A stretch of 64,000 nt of DNA from an uncultured cyanobacterium (GCA_903858015.1 CAIOGZ010000009.1:1-64000); one strand, 5' to 3'; counted from the stretch's first letter, positions 17,947 through 25,678 are shown. Notes: generated by a model from the letters alone, not told the origin. Program-made: numbers and translations.

Positions 17947-18194
17947 GGGATTGAAGCAAGGCGCTGATGGTCTCTGCGCAACTTTTGGTGCAAGGCGCCA
18001 TGCCTGGGGGGCTACCGCAAGGGCGAATCGATCGCCGCCTGCTCTGGCAGGCCAACTTGGAGCGCCTGCTGCGGCTGGGCCAGGGCCCCGGATGATTCGC
18101 CTAGCCGCGTCTCAGCAAAGACAGGGGGGAGTCGAGGTCGTTACCAACTAGAGTCCATTTAGGTACCAAACCAACCCAGCTGGGCTTCTCCTCC
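17947..18194. other. Divergent intergenic region with a possible 42-codon ORF
   Basis: This segment separates the ABC transporter gene from the lasso operon and should hold both promoters, though none could be fixed by eye. A small forward frame, ATG 17967 to TGA 18095, would give a 42-residue peptide ending LLWQANLERLLRLGQGPG. It lacks the WxxP leader motif and the -2 Thr of the lasso precursor, so it is not a second precursor by those tests. It may be noise. Confidence 0.3.
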
Positions 18195-19178
18195 TTGTCG
18201 CACCTATACCGGGCGTTTGGTCTTGAAGTCCGCAGCGACGATCTGGAGCTGCCGGAGTTGGCTCCCCTTGGCCCGGCTGCCGCTTCGGGGCTGATCGCCG
18301 CAGCCGATCCCCTGGTCTGCCTTCAGTACGAGCCACCCTGCGATTGGCCTGCCGCCAGCGAGGCTCCGCCAAGCCACTGTCATCGCGATGATCGGCACAG
18401 CCTCTGGATCGTGCCCAACGAGCTGCGCCTGCAGATCTGGACTGTGGGCCATTTCCGCATCCTTGGCGGCCATCAGATCGGCTGGTGCCCCGCCCAGCCG
18501 GGGCTGAGCCTGGGCGAGCTGCGCACCTATCTGCTGGGGTCGGCCTTTGGGGCGCTATTGATTCAGCGGGGCCTGCTCGTGCTCCATGGCAATGCGCTCG
18601 AACGGGATGGGCGGGCCATCGTCTGCCTGGGGGCCTCGGGCGCCGGCAAGTCCACCCTGGCCTGCGCCTTGATGCACCAGGGCTGGCGGCTGCTGGCCGA
18701 TGACCTGGTGGCCATCACCCCCGAGGGGATGGTGTTGCCGGGCATCCCCCGCATCAAACTTTGGCAAGATGCGCTGCCAGCGTTTGGCTTTTCGCCTGGG
18801 TCTTTAAGCCCCGTGGCCGCCGGCATAGCCAAATACCTGATCCCCGCCGACCAACTGCGGCCGGCGCCGGCCCCAGCCCGGCTGGCCCAGCTCTACCTGC
18901 TGCAACGGGAGCCCTGGAATGGCATTCGCCCCCTGCAGCGACGCGCCATCGGCAACGAGCAACGGGCGATGGCCGAACTGCTCAACCAGCTCTATCGCCC
19001 CACCTTTGTGGCGGGGTTGGGTCGTCAGGGCCCCTGCTTTATGGCCCTGGCCCGGTTGCTGCGCCAAGCACCGTTGACAACGCTGCTCTTACCGGACACC
19101 ATCACCGACTTGATTGGGGCCCTGGCATCGATCGACCTGTTGTCCTGGCAGCCGGGAATCAGCCCAACCCCCGTTTGA
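18195..19178 (+). CDS. HprK-like serine kinase of a lasso-peptide cluster
   Basis: A 327-residue protein starting at TTG. It has the fold marks of HPr kinase/phosphorylase relatives: LVLHGNAL near 128-135, P-loop GASGAGKS at 146-153, LLADDLVAI near 167-174 and PGIPRIKLW near 182-190. Homologues in lasso clusters (PadeK of paeninodin, ThcoK, PsmK) phosphorylate the C-terminal Ser of the precursor. The precursor here does end in Ser. The stop overlaps the TTG of the next gene (TTGA), so translation is probably coupled. Similar kinases also occur in exopolysaccharide clusters, but the next four genes favour the lasso reading. Confidence 0.82.
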   Translation: MSHLYRAFGLEVRSDDLELPELAPLGPAAASGLIAAADPLVCLQYEPPCDWPAASEAPPSHCHRDDRHSLWIVPNELRLQIWTVGHFRILGGHQIGWCPAQPGLSLGELRTYLLGSAFGALLIQRGLLVLHGNALERDGRAIVCLGASGAGKSTLACALMHQGWRLLADDLVAITPEGMVLPGIPRIKLWQDALPAFGFSPGSLSPVAAGIAKYLIPADQLRPAPAPARLAQLYLLQREPWNGIRPLQRRAIGNEQRAMAELLNQLYRPTFVAGLGRQGPCFMALARLLRQAPLTTLLLPDTITDLIGALASIDLLSWQPGISPTPV

Positions 19179-19519
19179 GTCGCGTCGCCATCCCGTACGA
19201 GCCCATCCCGTACCAGCCCATTCAGTACCAGCCCATCCCGTATCAGCCCATGCCCTACCAGCGCCACCCCGATGTCTGCGCCGCCGAACTGGATGGTGAA
19301 ATCTGCCTGTTCCACCCCCAGACCGCCCGCTACCTGGCCTTGAACGCCACCGGCTCTGCCATTTGGCAACTGCTGGATCGGCCCATGGACCTCAAGGGCT
19401 TGGTGAGTGCCTTGCGGCGCGATTTTGAGGTGGAGGAAGGGACCTGCGATCAGCACACCCGCGCTTTTCTGGGCGAGGCGGTGGCCTGCGGCATGCTGCA
19501 GGAAGCCCCGGAGCCTTGA
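19175..19519 (+). CDS. PqqD-like lasso-peptide protein B1 (leader-binding RRE domain)
   Basis: A 114-residue protein, taking the TTG that overlaps the kinase stop as start. From residue 32 on it is a PqqD-type RiPP recognition element: HPDVCAAELDGEICLFHP, ARYLALNATGSAIWQLLD and a closing helix pair. B1 proteins bind the precursor leader and bring it to the B2 peptidase. The first 29 residues hold five units of the type PI(P/Q)YQ, an unusual proline-rich extension. The stop again overlaps the next start as TTGA. If translation instead began at a later codon the extension would be shorter, but no other start fits the coupling. Confidence 0.85.
   Translation: MSRVAIPYEPIPYQPIQYQPIPYQPMPYQRHPDVCAAELDGEICLFHPQTARYLALNATGSAIWQLLDRPMDLKGLVSALRRDFEVEEGTCDQHTRAFLGEAVACGMLQEAPEP
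19190..19261 (+). repeat. 15-base tandem repeat coding for PI(P/Q)YQ units
   Basis: About five copies of a 15-base unit close to CCCATCCCGTACCAG sit at the 5' end of the B1 gene. The third positions vary (TAC/TAT, ATC/ATT/ATG), while Pro, Tyr and Gln are kept. Confidence 0.85.
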
Positions 19520-19959
19520 TCCAGCCCCTGAGGCGCCTGCGTCCCCTGCGGCGCCTGCGGCAAGAATTGATCTACGGGCTGTTCTGTGGTCTGGACCACC
19601 TGATCTGGGTTGCGGTGCGGCTGCTACCTGGCCCCCGGCTGTTGGCGCTCTGCCGCCAGCGCCCCTGGCGGCGGCAGAGCGCCTTCGCCACCAGCGCTGC
19701 TCGCGAGCGCTGCTTGGGGCGCCTCAGCTGGCTGCTGCGCCAGCGCTGCCGGCGGGCGGGCTGGGGAAGCAGTTGCCTGAGCCGTTCGTTGGCCGGCAGA
19801 GTGCTGCTTGACTGGCGGGGCTTGCCCAACGATCTGCACCTGGGCATGGAGCGCAATCCCGGCGGCGACCCGATCCCCCATGGCTGGCTCAGCAGTGGCG
19901 GCCGCAACCTCACCCCCGGTCTCGATCCCCGCCGGGGGGCTCACCTGATCACGCTTTGA
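19516..19959 (+). CDS. Lasso-peptide protein B2 (transglutaminase-like leader peptidase)
   Basis: A 147-residue protein of the transglutaminase-core-3 type that removes the leader from lasso precursors. The catalytic Cys87 lies in GSSCLSRSLAGRVLLDWRG, the pattern of this family, and the catalytic His is probably His122 in DPIPHGWLSSGG; Asp137 is a candidate third residue. The usual motif around the His is AHAW, so PHGW is a mild deviation. TTG start overlaps the B1 stop. The cyclase gene follows after 13 bases. Confidence 0.83.
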   Translation: MIQPLRRLRPLRRLRQELIYGLFCGLDHLIWVAVRLLPGPRLLALCRQRPWRRQSAFATSAARERCLGRLSWLLRQRCRRAGWGSSCLSRSLAGRVLLDWRGLPNDLHLGMERNPGGDPIPHGWLSSGGRNLTPGLDPRRGAHLITL

Positions 19960-19972
19960 GGCGAGCAACCCG

Positions 19973-21829
19973 ATGATTCCTGTCCTCGCCGGCCTGGTCG
20001 CCCTGGATGGCTCCAGCCTGGAGCGGCACCTGATCAGCCCCCGTCCAGGCTGGCGCGGCGAGGGGGTCGAGCTGGCGGGCCGCCTCAGCCAGCATGGGCC
20101 CTCCGCCAGCCTCTGCCTGGGTTCGGCCCGCCTCGACAATCGCCGGGAGTTGATCGCTCAGCTGGATCTCAGCCAGGCCGAGTGGGGCTCCCCCTCCCCC
20201 CGCGATGCCGTCCACGACGACACCCACCTGATCCACCGGGCCTGGCTGCGCTGGGGCGAGGACTGCGTCGAGCGTTTGCTGGGGGACTGGGCCTTCGCGA
20301 TCTGGAATCAACGCTCCAGGAGCCTGTTCCTGGCCCGGGACCACTACGGCATCACCTCGCTGTATTACGCGTTTGGCGCCCGCCATTTCGCCTTTGCCAG
20401 CCAGCTGCAGGATCTGCTGGCGCTCGAGCTGGTGCCGCCACGGCTGGATGAAGGGCATCTGGCCCGGCTGCTGCTGTGCTGGCCCGCCAGCAGCGGTGAG
20501 GGCACGGTGCGGGAGGGCGTCAAGCGGCTGCCGCCCGCCCACTGCCTGCACCTCGAAGACGGACGGCTGCAGCAACGCCAGTACTGGTTTTTGGAGCGGA
20601 CTCCGCCCCTGGCGATCCGGGACCGCCGCGAAGCGGTGGAGGGCTTTCTGGAGCTGTTTGACCAGGCCGTGGCCTGCCGCCTGCGCCGGGACGACGGCGG
20701 CAAGGTGGCCAGCACCCTCAGCGCCGGCTTGGATTCCGGCGCGATCAGCGTCACCGCGGCCAGCCAACTGGCCGAAAGGGGGGAGCGGCTGCAGGCCTTT
20801 ACGGCGGTGCCGAGCGGCGATGTGACCACCCTGGCGGGCGCCCGGCTGGGCAACGAGTGGCCCCTGGCCGCCGCCGCAGCCCGCGGCCAGGGCCAGATCG
20901 ACCATCACCCGGTCACGGCGGAGGCTCTCTTGCCGCTGCAGGGCTTCCGGCAGGCCTTGGCGATCCATGGCGAGCCCCTGCATGCGGCCGCCAATATGGA
21001 TTGGTTGATCTGCCTCAATCGCGCTGCTGTTGCCGAGGGGTGCACGGTGCTGTTGATCGGCCAGAGCGGCAATGGCGGCATGTCCTGGCAAGGCCGCCTT
21101 TCCTCCCAGCCCGGGCCGGTTCTCTGGCGTCACTACGGGCCCCGCATCTGGTTGCGGGAACGGATCCGGCCCCTGCTGCCGCCGGCCTGGTTGCGGGACT
21201 GGCAACAGTGGCGTCGTGCCGGGCATCCCTTCCCTCCCCATCGCCGCCTGGGCCAGGGCTCCGCCCTCAACCCAGCCCTGCTGAAACGCCTTGATCTGGA
21301 GCGGCGTTGGCGCAGCGATGGCTCCAATCTGCCGCCCCGCACGGCCCTGGAGGAACGCTGTCGTTTTTTGCGGCCGGGCTGCATGGCTGGCGGTGCCCTG
21401 CATGCCGAGCAAGGCCGGGCGGCGGGTCTGGAGATTCGCGATCCCTCGGCCGACGCCAGGCTGCTGGCCTACAGCTGGTCGCTTCCCGATCGGGTGTTCA
21501 TCGATCCCGAGACAGGACAGCGCCGCTGGCTGTTGCGCCAGGCGATGGCGGGCCGCCTCGCGGAGGCGGCGCGAACCAACGAAAGGCGGGGACTGCAAGG
21601 GGCCGACCAGGTGCTGAGACTCCGCCAAGAAGGCCCGGACGTCGAGACGGCCCTGCAGCGGCTGGCCCACTCGCCCCTGGCCCAAACCATGCTTGATGTG
21701 GGGAAGCTGACCGATTTTTGGCGCCGAATCGAGCGGCAGGAGGACGCCAGAACCGCTGGCCTGGCTAGCAGCTCATGGTCGCGGGGGATGATGGTGGGCC
21801 TATTTTTGGCCGATTGGCCCGCAAGGTGA
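19973..21829 (+). CDS. Lasso-peptide macrolactam synthetase (asparagine-synthetase-like protein C)
   Basis: A 618-residue protein built like class B asparagine synthetase. The N-terminal glutaminase-like half lacks the catalytic Cys2 (it begins MIPVLAG), as in lasso cyclases, which activate the Asp or Glu side chain with ATP rather than use glutamine. The ATP-binding loop is STLSAGLDSGAIS, with SAGLDSG at 250-256. GQSGNGGMSWQG and the late RDPSADARLLAYSWSLP match the cyclase group. It should join residue 1 of the core to Asp8. The precursor gene starts 53 bases downstream. Confidence 0.88.
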   Translation: MIPVLAGLVALDGSSLERHLISPRPGWRGEGVELAGRLSQHGPSASLCLGSARLDNRRELIAQLDLSQAEWGSPSPRDAVHDDTHLIHRAWLRWGEDCVERLLGDWAFAIWNQRSRSLFLARDHYGITSLYYAFGARHFAFASQLQDLLALELVPPRLDEGHLARLLLCWPASSGEGTVREGVKRLPPAHCLHLEDGRLQQRQYWFLERTPPLAIRDRREAVEGFLELFDQAVACRLRRDDGGKVASTLSAGLDSGAISVTAASQLAERGERLQAFTAVPSGDVTTLAGARLGNEWPLAAAAARGQGQIDHHPVTAEALLPLQGFRQALAIHGEPLHAAANMDWLICLNRAAVAEGCTVLLIGQSGNGGMSWQGRLSSQPGPVLWRHYGPRIWLRERIRPLLPPAWLRDWQQWRRAGHPFPPHRRLGQGSALNPALLKRLDLERRWRSDGSNLPPRTALEERCRFLRPGCMAGGALHAEQGRAAGLEIRDPSADARLLAYSWSLPDRVFIDPETGQRRWLLRQAMAGRLAEAARTNERRGLQGADQVLRLRQEGPDVETALQRLAHSPLAQTMLDVGKLTDFWRRIERQEDARTAGLASSSWSRGMMVGLFLADWPAR

Positions 21830-21882
21830 GGCATCCTGATTTGGCAGGAGCTGCTAAAGTGGCTAAAGTCAAATCATGGGCC

Positions 21883-22050
21883 ATGATCCTTAACGCACCC
21901 TACGATTCAAATCAGAGTCAAACTGTTGAACTGAATCGCCGCAATCTTCAGAAGCGAAAAGTCTGGATCAAGCCCGAGTTCCGGCAGCTCGAATTCATGG
22001 CAACTGCCGCTGCTGCCGCTGGTGCGAACGACGGTAACGGCTTAAGTTGA
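21883..22050 (+). CDS. Lasso-peptide precursor (A), predicted core of 13 residues
   Basis: The 55-residue product has a polar leader with the RRE recognition motif WIKPEF at 28-33 (the W/YxxPxL pattern), then Thr41-Ala42. In paeninodin-type precursors, as I remember them, Thr lies 10 residues after the motif Pro and the core starts two later; Pro31, Thr41 and Ala43 fit exactly. Cleavage after Ala42 gives the core AAAAGANDGNGLS. Its Asp8 can close an eight-residue ring with Ala1. The C-terminal Ser fits the kinase in the operon. The tail would be only five residues, short for a lasso fold, so the cut site may differ. No strong ribosome site is visible; the ATG at 21883 is the only suitable start. 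Confidence 0.78.
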   Translation: MILNAPYDSNQSQTVELNRRNLQKRKVWIKPEFRQLEFMATAAAAAGANDGNGLS

Positions 22051-22638
22051 CAGCCAAGCGCTAGGACGGCGATATAAAAATGAAACAAGCTAGTTGACTA
22101 ATTCCTTTAGATTTCAAAAGTTAGGATTTTTGCCAAGCCCATCCCTTCTATGAAGAGCTTGAAAGAGCCGTCAAGCCTGGCTTGGGCCAAAAAATAACTT
22201 AAATGAGATCGATAAATTCCCGGTTGTTAGTTAATAATCGCTCAAATTAAAGCGATTAAATATCTCTAACTCTCGGTTAAGGGTTTATTTTATCGGGTGC
22301 TCGATAGAGCCGACGCTGACGTCGATAGCGCCCTGATTTGTAGGCGCTTCCTGCAATGCTGGGCGGTCACGTCGATTGACATCGACAGCAGCCTGATCGA
22401 GCCCGTGCACCGATGGCGTTCCCCAGCCAATGCCGCGCGCCTTAAGAGGTGGCTGCAGCAAGTCGAGCGGGTCGGTTCTACGGGGATTGCAACGAACGGG
22501 ACTTGTGCCGTACCTCGCCTGGTTAGGGCTTGGGCCAGCTGCTCGATCTGCTCCGCGCTTAGCCACAAGAGCCGGCTGAACGAGACCCAGCTTTGCCTCC
22601 TAATTTGGGCAGCGATCGGCCGATTTGTCAGTGAATTC
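22051..22638. other. Intergenic region, AT-rich then GC-rich, no recognised gene
   Basis: From about 22060 to 22290 the sequence is much richer in A and T than the rest of the window and has no long frame. From 22290 to 22640 both strands carry open frames of 90-130 codons (for example minus 22290-22568, beginning MWLSAEQIEQLA), none of which I can identify. The minus frame has a faint look of an IS5-type transposase N-terminus but diverges at once. This could be the eroded edge of the lasso region. Confidence 0.45.
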
Positions 22639-23154
22639 TTAAGCCGCCTCGGGCACCACTTTTCTATGGATTTCGGAAGTTAACGATTCAATCCGCTCAC
22701 TGAGTTGCCGCACCGCTAGGGTGAGCTCGTTGTTTTGATCGACGAGGGAGATGAGTCGCCTCGTTTGCTCTAGCGCCAATTGCTGTTCCCTGTGCATTTC
22801 GAACGCAATCTCCTCCCTGTGTTGCGCATCCGCCTCTGAGTGTGCCTTATCCCTGTCCGCCTGCCTGGTCTGGGCAAGCAATATGAGCGGTGCAGCATAG
22901 GCCGCCTGAAGGCTGAAGGCTAGATTTAAAAGAATAAATGGATAGTGGTCAAATGTGGCGTGACCAGCAATATTGAGATAAATCCAGCCAATCACAATTG
23001 CTGTCTGGCTGATCAGAAAGAAGGGGGTGCCAAAGAAGCGGGCAAAGCTCTCTGCCCCCTTTGCGAACCAGTCAGCTCCGTAGACAGGGGATAAATGGGA
23101 GTGATCCGCCAAGAAGCGCAGATGGTGAGGAGGACGTGAGCGTGAAGAGGGCAT
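22639..23154 (-). CDS. DUF1003 membrane protein
   Basis: A 171-residue protein with two membrane segments, PFFLISQTAIVIGWIYLNIAG and YPFILLNLAFSLQAAYAAPL, separated by the short HATFDH loop, then a charged coiled-coil region rich in Asp, Glu and Gln (about 95-165). The spacing FFGTPFFL...DHYPFILLNL...QAAYAAPLI...QTRQ.RDK is the DUF1003 signature. Function is unknown. It lies alone between the lasso region and the ArdC-like gene. Confidence 0.88.
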   Translation of the reverse strand: MPSSRSRPPHHLRFLADHSHLSPVYGADWFAKGAESFARFFGTPFFLISQTAIVIGWIYLNIAGHATFDHYPFILLNLAFSLQAAYAAPLILLAQTRQADRDKAHSEADAQHREEIAFEMHREQQLALEQTRRLISLVDQNNELTLAVRQLSERIESLTSEIHRKVVPEAA

Positions 23155-23382
23155 CCAAGATCGGCTGAAGCACTGCTGCTCAAGCTAGATCGGGCGGGCT
23201 GGCTGGCTGTAAAGCCCATGGCCCTCGCCACGGCCGCCTCCAGCCCAGTCCCATCAACACCGGCAGATCACGCCGCGAAATCTTTGCTGCCCCAGCGGGC
23301 CCGCTGCCAGCCATGGGCCGGCCGGTGGCATTGGTTGGGTGTGAGCGCTGGGGCCGGCCCTTGAGGCTGGCCGCGCTGGCGC

Positions 23383-24516
23383 TTGCGGTCCTGCGCTTGC
23401 CCACCCGTGGCTGTTGTTCCCCGATCCCGCTCCAGCCGATCACCCCAAGGTGCTGCTGCTTCCAAGGATTCACCCAAGGCCTCTACCAAGGCCTCTACCA
23501 AGGCCTCTCCCAAGGCCTCTACCAAGGCCTCTCCCAAGGCCTCCGCTGAGCAGAAGCTGGTGGCCTCCCTGATCACCCTGCTGGAGGCCGGCACCAGCCC
23601 CTGGCGGCGGGAATGGGATGCCGCCGCTGGCGATCAGCACCGGAATCTGCTCTCGGGCCGCCGCTACCGCGGGGCCAATCCGGTGCTGCTCAGCCTGGGC
23701 CTGCAGCTGCGGGGTTCATCGCTGCCCTATTGGTGCGGCTTTGGCGAGGCCAAGCTGCTGGGGCTGTTTCCCCGCAAAGGCAGCAAGGCGGTGTATGTGC
23801 TCCGCCCCCAGCTGCACCAGTGCCACGCCGATCAGCTGGCCCTGGCCGGATCAGCGGATCGGGCTGGTGCCGGGGCTGCTGGCGCCGGCGCTGCTGTTGC
23901 TGGCGTTGACAGCGGCGAGGCAGTCGCTCCTGGGCGCAGCTGGGTGAGTTATCGGCCCCTGCCAGTGTTCAACGCCGCCGATCTGGAGGGCGAGGCCCTC
24001 GAGGGGCTGATTTTGAAGCGCCGCCAGGCTGGGGGCGGCAGCCAGCGGCCGGAGCCCGAGCGGCTGGCAGCTGCCGAAGCGGTGCTCAGCTCCTGGCCGG
24101 TGCCCGCCAGCTTCGGGGGGGATCGGGCCTGTTATTTGCCGGCGGCGGATCGGATCGCGCTGCCCGCTCGTTCGGCCTTTGCTTCGGCGGCGGCCCTCTA
24201 TGCCACCTGGGCCCATGAGGCGATCCACTCCACTGGCCACAGCTGCCGCTTGGCCCGCGATCTCTCCGGCGGCATGGGGGCCGCAGGTGATGGCGGCCGG
24301 GCCTATGCCCGCGAAGAGCTGGTCGCCGAGCTGGGGGCGGTGTTGCTGGGGCATCGCCTCGAAATCGGCAGTGCCATGGCCAACCATGCCGCCTATCTGG
24401 GCGCCTGGGTGGAGCTGCTGCGCGCCTCGCCGCAGGTGCTGCTGCAGGTGCTCAGCGATGCCCGCAGGGCCGCCGACCTGATCTGCCCCGAAGCCCCGGA
24501 CGCGGCGGGCAGTTGA
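23383..24516 (+). CDS. ArdC-like protein: ssDNA-binding domain plus zincin metallopeptidase
   Basis: A 377-residue protein (TTG 23383; a GTG at 23407 is another possible start). After a low-complexity Lys/Ala/Ser/Pro/Thr region (about 28-54) comes the ArdC N-terminal domain (LITLLEAGTSPWRREW, RRYRGANPVLL, FPRKGSKAVYVLRP), then a zinc peptidase region with HEAIHSTGH, an HExxH site, and the downstream acid EELVAELGAVLLGH. ArdC proteins are known as plasmid-borne antirestriction factors and as polyvalent metallopeptidases; here no other plasmid or phage gene is nearby. The Ala/Gly-rich insert near 155-185 is unusual. Confidence 0.82.
   Translation: MRSCACPPVAVVPRSRSSRSPQGAAASKDSPKASTKASTKASPKASTKASPKASAEQKLVASLITLLEAGTSPWRREWDAAAGDQHRNLLSGRRYRGANPVLLSLGLQLRGSSLPYWCGFGEAKLLGLFPRKGSKAVYVLRPQLHQCHADQLALAGSADRAGAGAAGAGAAVAGVDSGEAVAPGRSWVSYRPLPVFNAADLEGEALEGLILKRRQAGGGSQRPEPERLAAAEAVLSSWPVPASFGGDRACYLPAADRIALPARSAFASAAALYATWAHEAIHSTGHSCRLARDLSGGMGAAGDGGRAYAREELVAELGAVLLGHRLEIGSAMANHAAYLGAWVELLRASPQVLLQVLSDARRAADLICPEAPDAAGS
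23476..23547 (+). repeat. Six 12-base repeats inside the ArdC-like gene
   Basis: Six consecutive units of AAGGCCTCTACC or AAGGCCTCTCCC, the last one diverged, encode KAST/KASP tetrapeptides. As the unit is a multiple of three, copy-number change would not break the frame. Confidence 0.9.
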
Positions 24517-24749
24517 GCTGGGCTGGGCGCTCGCCGGCCGCTGCTGGGGCTGACGGGTTGGCCCGGGTAGCGGCGAATCCGCACCCGGTAGGCGCCATGG
24601 GCCTGGCCCAGGTGCTCGATCAGGGCCTCGCGGGCCTCGTGCTGCAGCTCCTCGAGGCTGGGAGCGCTGATCTGGATTGGCAGGCTCTCGGCCTGGGCTT
24701 CCAGCTGGCCAGCGCGGTCAGCCAGAACGCGGAACACGACCTCGCGCAT
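24393..24749 (-). CDS. Small conserved-looking protein, function unknown
   Basis: A 118-residue frame from ATG 24749. The first 60 residues look like a real folded domain: REVVFRVLADRAGQLEAQAE, LPIQISAPSLEELQHEAREA and LIEHLGQAHGAYRVRIRR, a beta-alpha-beta pattern reminiscent of HicB-like or DUF1902-like small proteins. The second half is low-complexity Ser/Ala and runs antisense over the last 124 bases of the ArdC-like gene. The frame continues 27 codons upstream, but that part lacks character. No partner toxin is seen beside it. Confidence 0.55.
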   Translation of the reverse strand: MREVVFRVLADRAGQLEAQAESLPIQISAPSLEELQHEAREALIEHLGQAHGAYRVRIRRYPGQPVSPSSGRRAPSPAQLPAASGASGQIRSAALRASLSTCSSTCGEARSSSTQAPR

Positions 24750-24929
24750 CGGGTGCAGTATCTCTCTGTCTTTCTGGTTCCATCTTTGGCCCGCTGCGGC
24801 CCGGGTGCCGGTGCCACCGGATACGGGCAACCGCCCCTGCAGGCACCCTTGGCGGGCAGCCAGGGCACCAGCTGGCAGCCCAGGGCCGGCAGCAGAACGG
24901 GTCGTCGTTAGCCGCAGAGCGGCTCGTGC

Positions 24930-25484
24930 TCAGCCCAACCAGCCCCGCTCCGCCGCCAGCCGTGAGGCCAGCTGCATCGCTTCGATGCAGCGTTGGGCCC
25001 GGCGTTTGGCGTCGTCCTGGCTTTGGGCCCGCAGCAGATAAGCCTCGATGCCTGCCGGGGTCTCGATCAGCGCCAACAGGCCGGCGCTGCGCGCCCCCAG
25101 GCAGCCGTCCGCCAGCAGACGGCTGACCAGGCCGTGCTCCCACAGCCGCTCGCCGATCGAACCGGATGCAAATAGCTGCTGCCGCAGCACCGCCACCAAC
25201 GACTGCTTGAAGGCATCGAGCTGGCCCGGCCGCAGCCGCCGGCTATTCGGTATCCCCTCAGCGCTGCCCGCCGGGATCGCCGCGGCACGGTCCGGCGTGG
25301 GCTCCAGGCTCCAGCTCAGGCCGGTGCCCGGCAACCCCAGCGTGGTGCGCGGGCCCCCGCTGCGGTTGACCGGGATGTTGAACGAGGCCCCCGGGCCACC
25401 CACCGAAATCGAGCTCAGGCCAGCCTTGGAGAAGTTGAAGCGCAGCGGGCCCAGGCGGGCGGATCGGCGAAAACGGAAGCCCAT
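24930..25484 (-). CDS. DUF4236-domain protein
   Basis: A 184-residue protein. Its N-terminus, MGFRFRRSARLGPLRFNFSK with AGLSSISVGGPGASFNIP and TTLGLPGTGLSWS after it, is the DUF4236 signature seen in many bacterial proteins. The C-terminal 110 residues are helical and not recognised. Function unknown. It is divergent from the secreted protein gene at 25679. Confidence 0.85.
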   Translation of the reverse strand: MGFRFRRSARLGPLRFNFSKAGLSSISVGGPGASFNIPVNRSGGPRTTLGLPGTGLSWSLEPTPDRAAAIPAGSAEGIPNSRRLRPGQLDAFKQSLVAVLRQQLFASGSIGERLWEHGLVSRLLADGCLGARSAGLLALIETPAGIEAYLLRAQSQDDAKRRAQRCIEAMQLASRLAAERGWLG

Positions 25485-25678
25485 GGCTCAGCGGCTCTGG
25501 CGGCGGTGGTGCCCGCGGCTGCTGGAGCCGCGTCGGCAGTCTGGCCGGGGTGCAGGGCAGGGCGGAACCGGCAAGGCGCCCCTGGGCTGGCGCCCCGCCA
25601 AACCGCATCGCCCCCGAGCCGTCAGGGGTGACAAACCCCCACCAGCTCCCTAGAACCAAAGCGACCCGCCTGAAGCCG

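Noticed and set aside
17967-18095. Second lasso precursor upstream of the kinase
   Set aside because: The 42-residue frame lacks the WxxP leader motif and the Thr before the core.
22290-22568. Remnant of an IS5-type transposase on the minus strand
   Set aside because: Only a start such as MWLSAEQIEQL is reminiscent; nothing of the DDE region or of terminal repeats is seen.
23476-23547. CRISPR-like array
   Set aside because: The 12-base units adjoin without spacers and code for a tetrapeptide repeat.
24393-24830. Full-length version of the small minus-strand protein from the outermost start
   Set aside because: The first 27 codons lack structure and the domain-like part begins at ATG 24749, so the shorter form was annotated.
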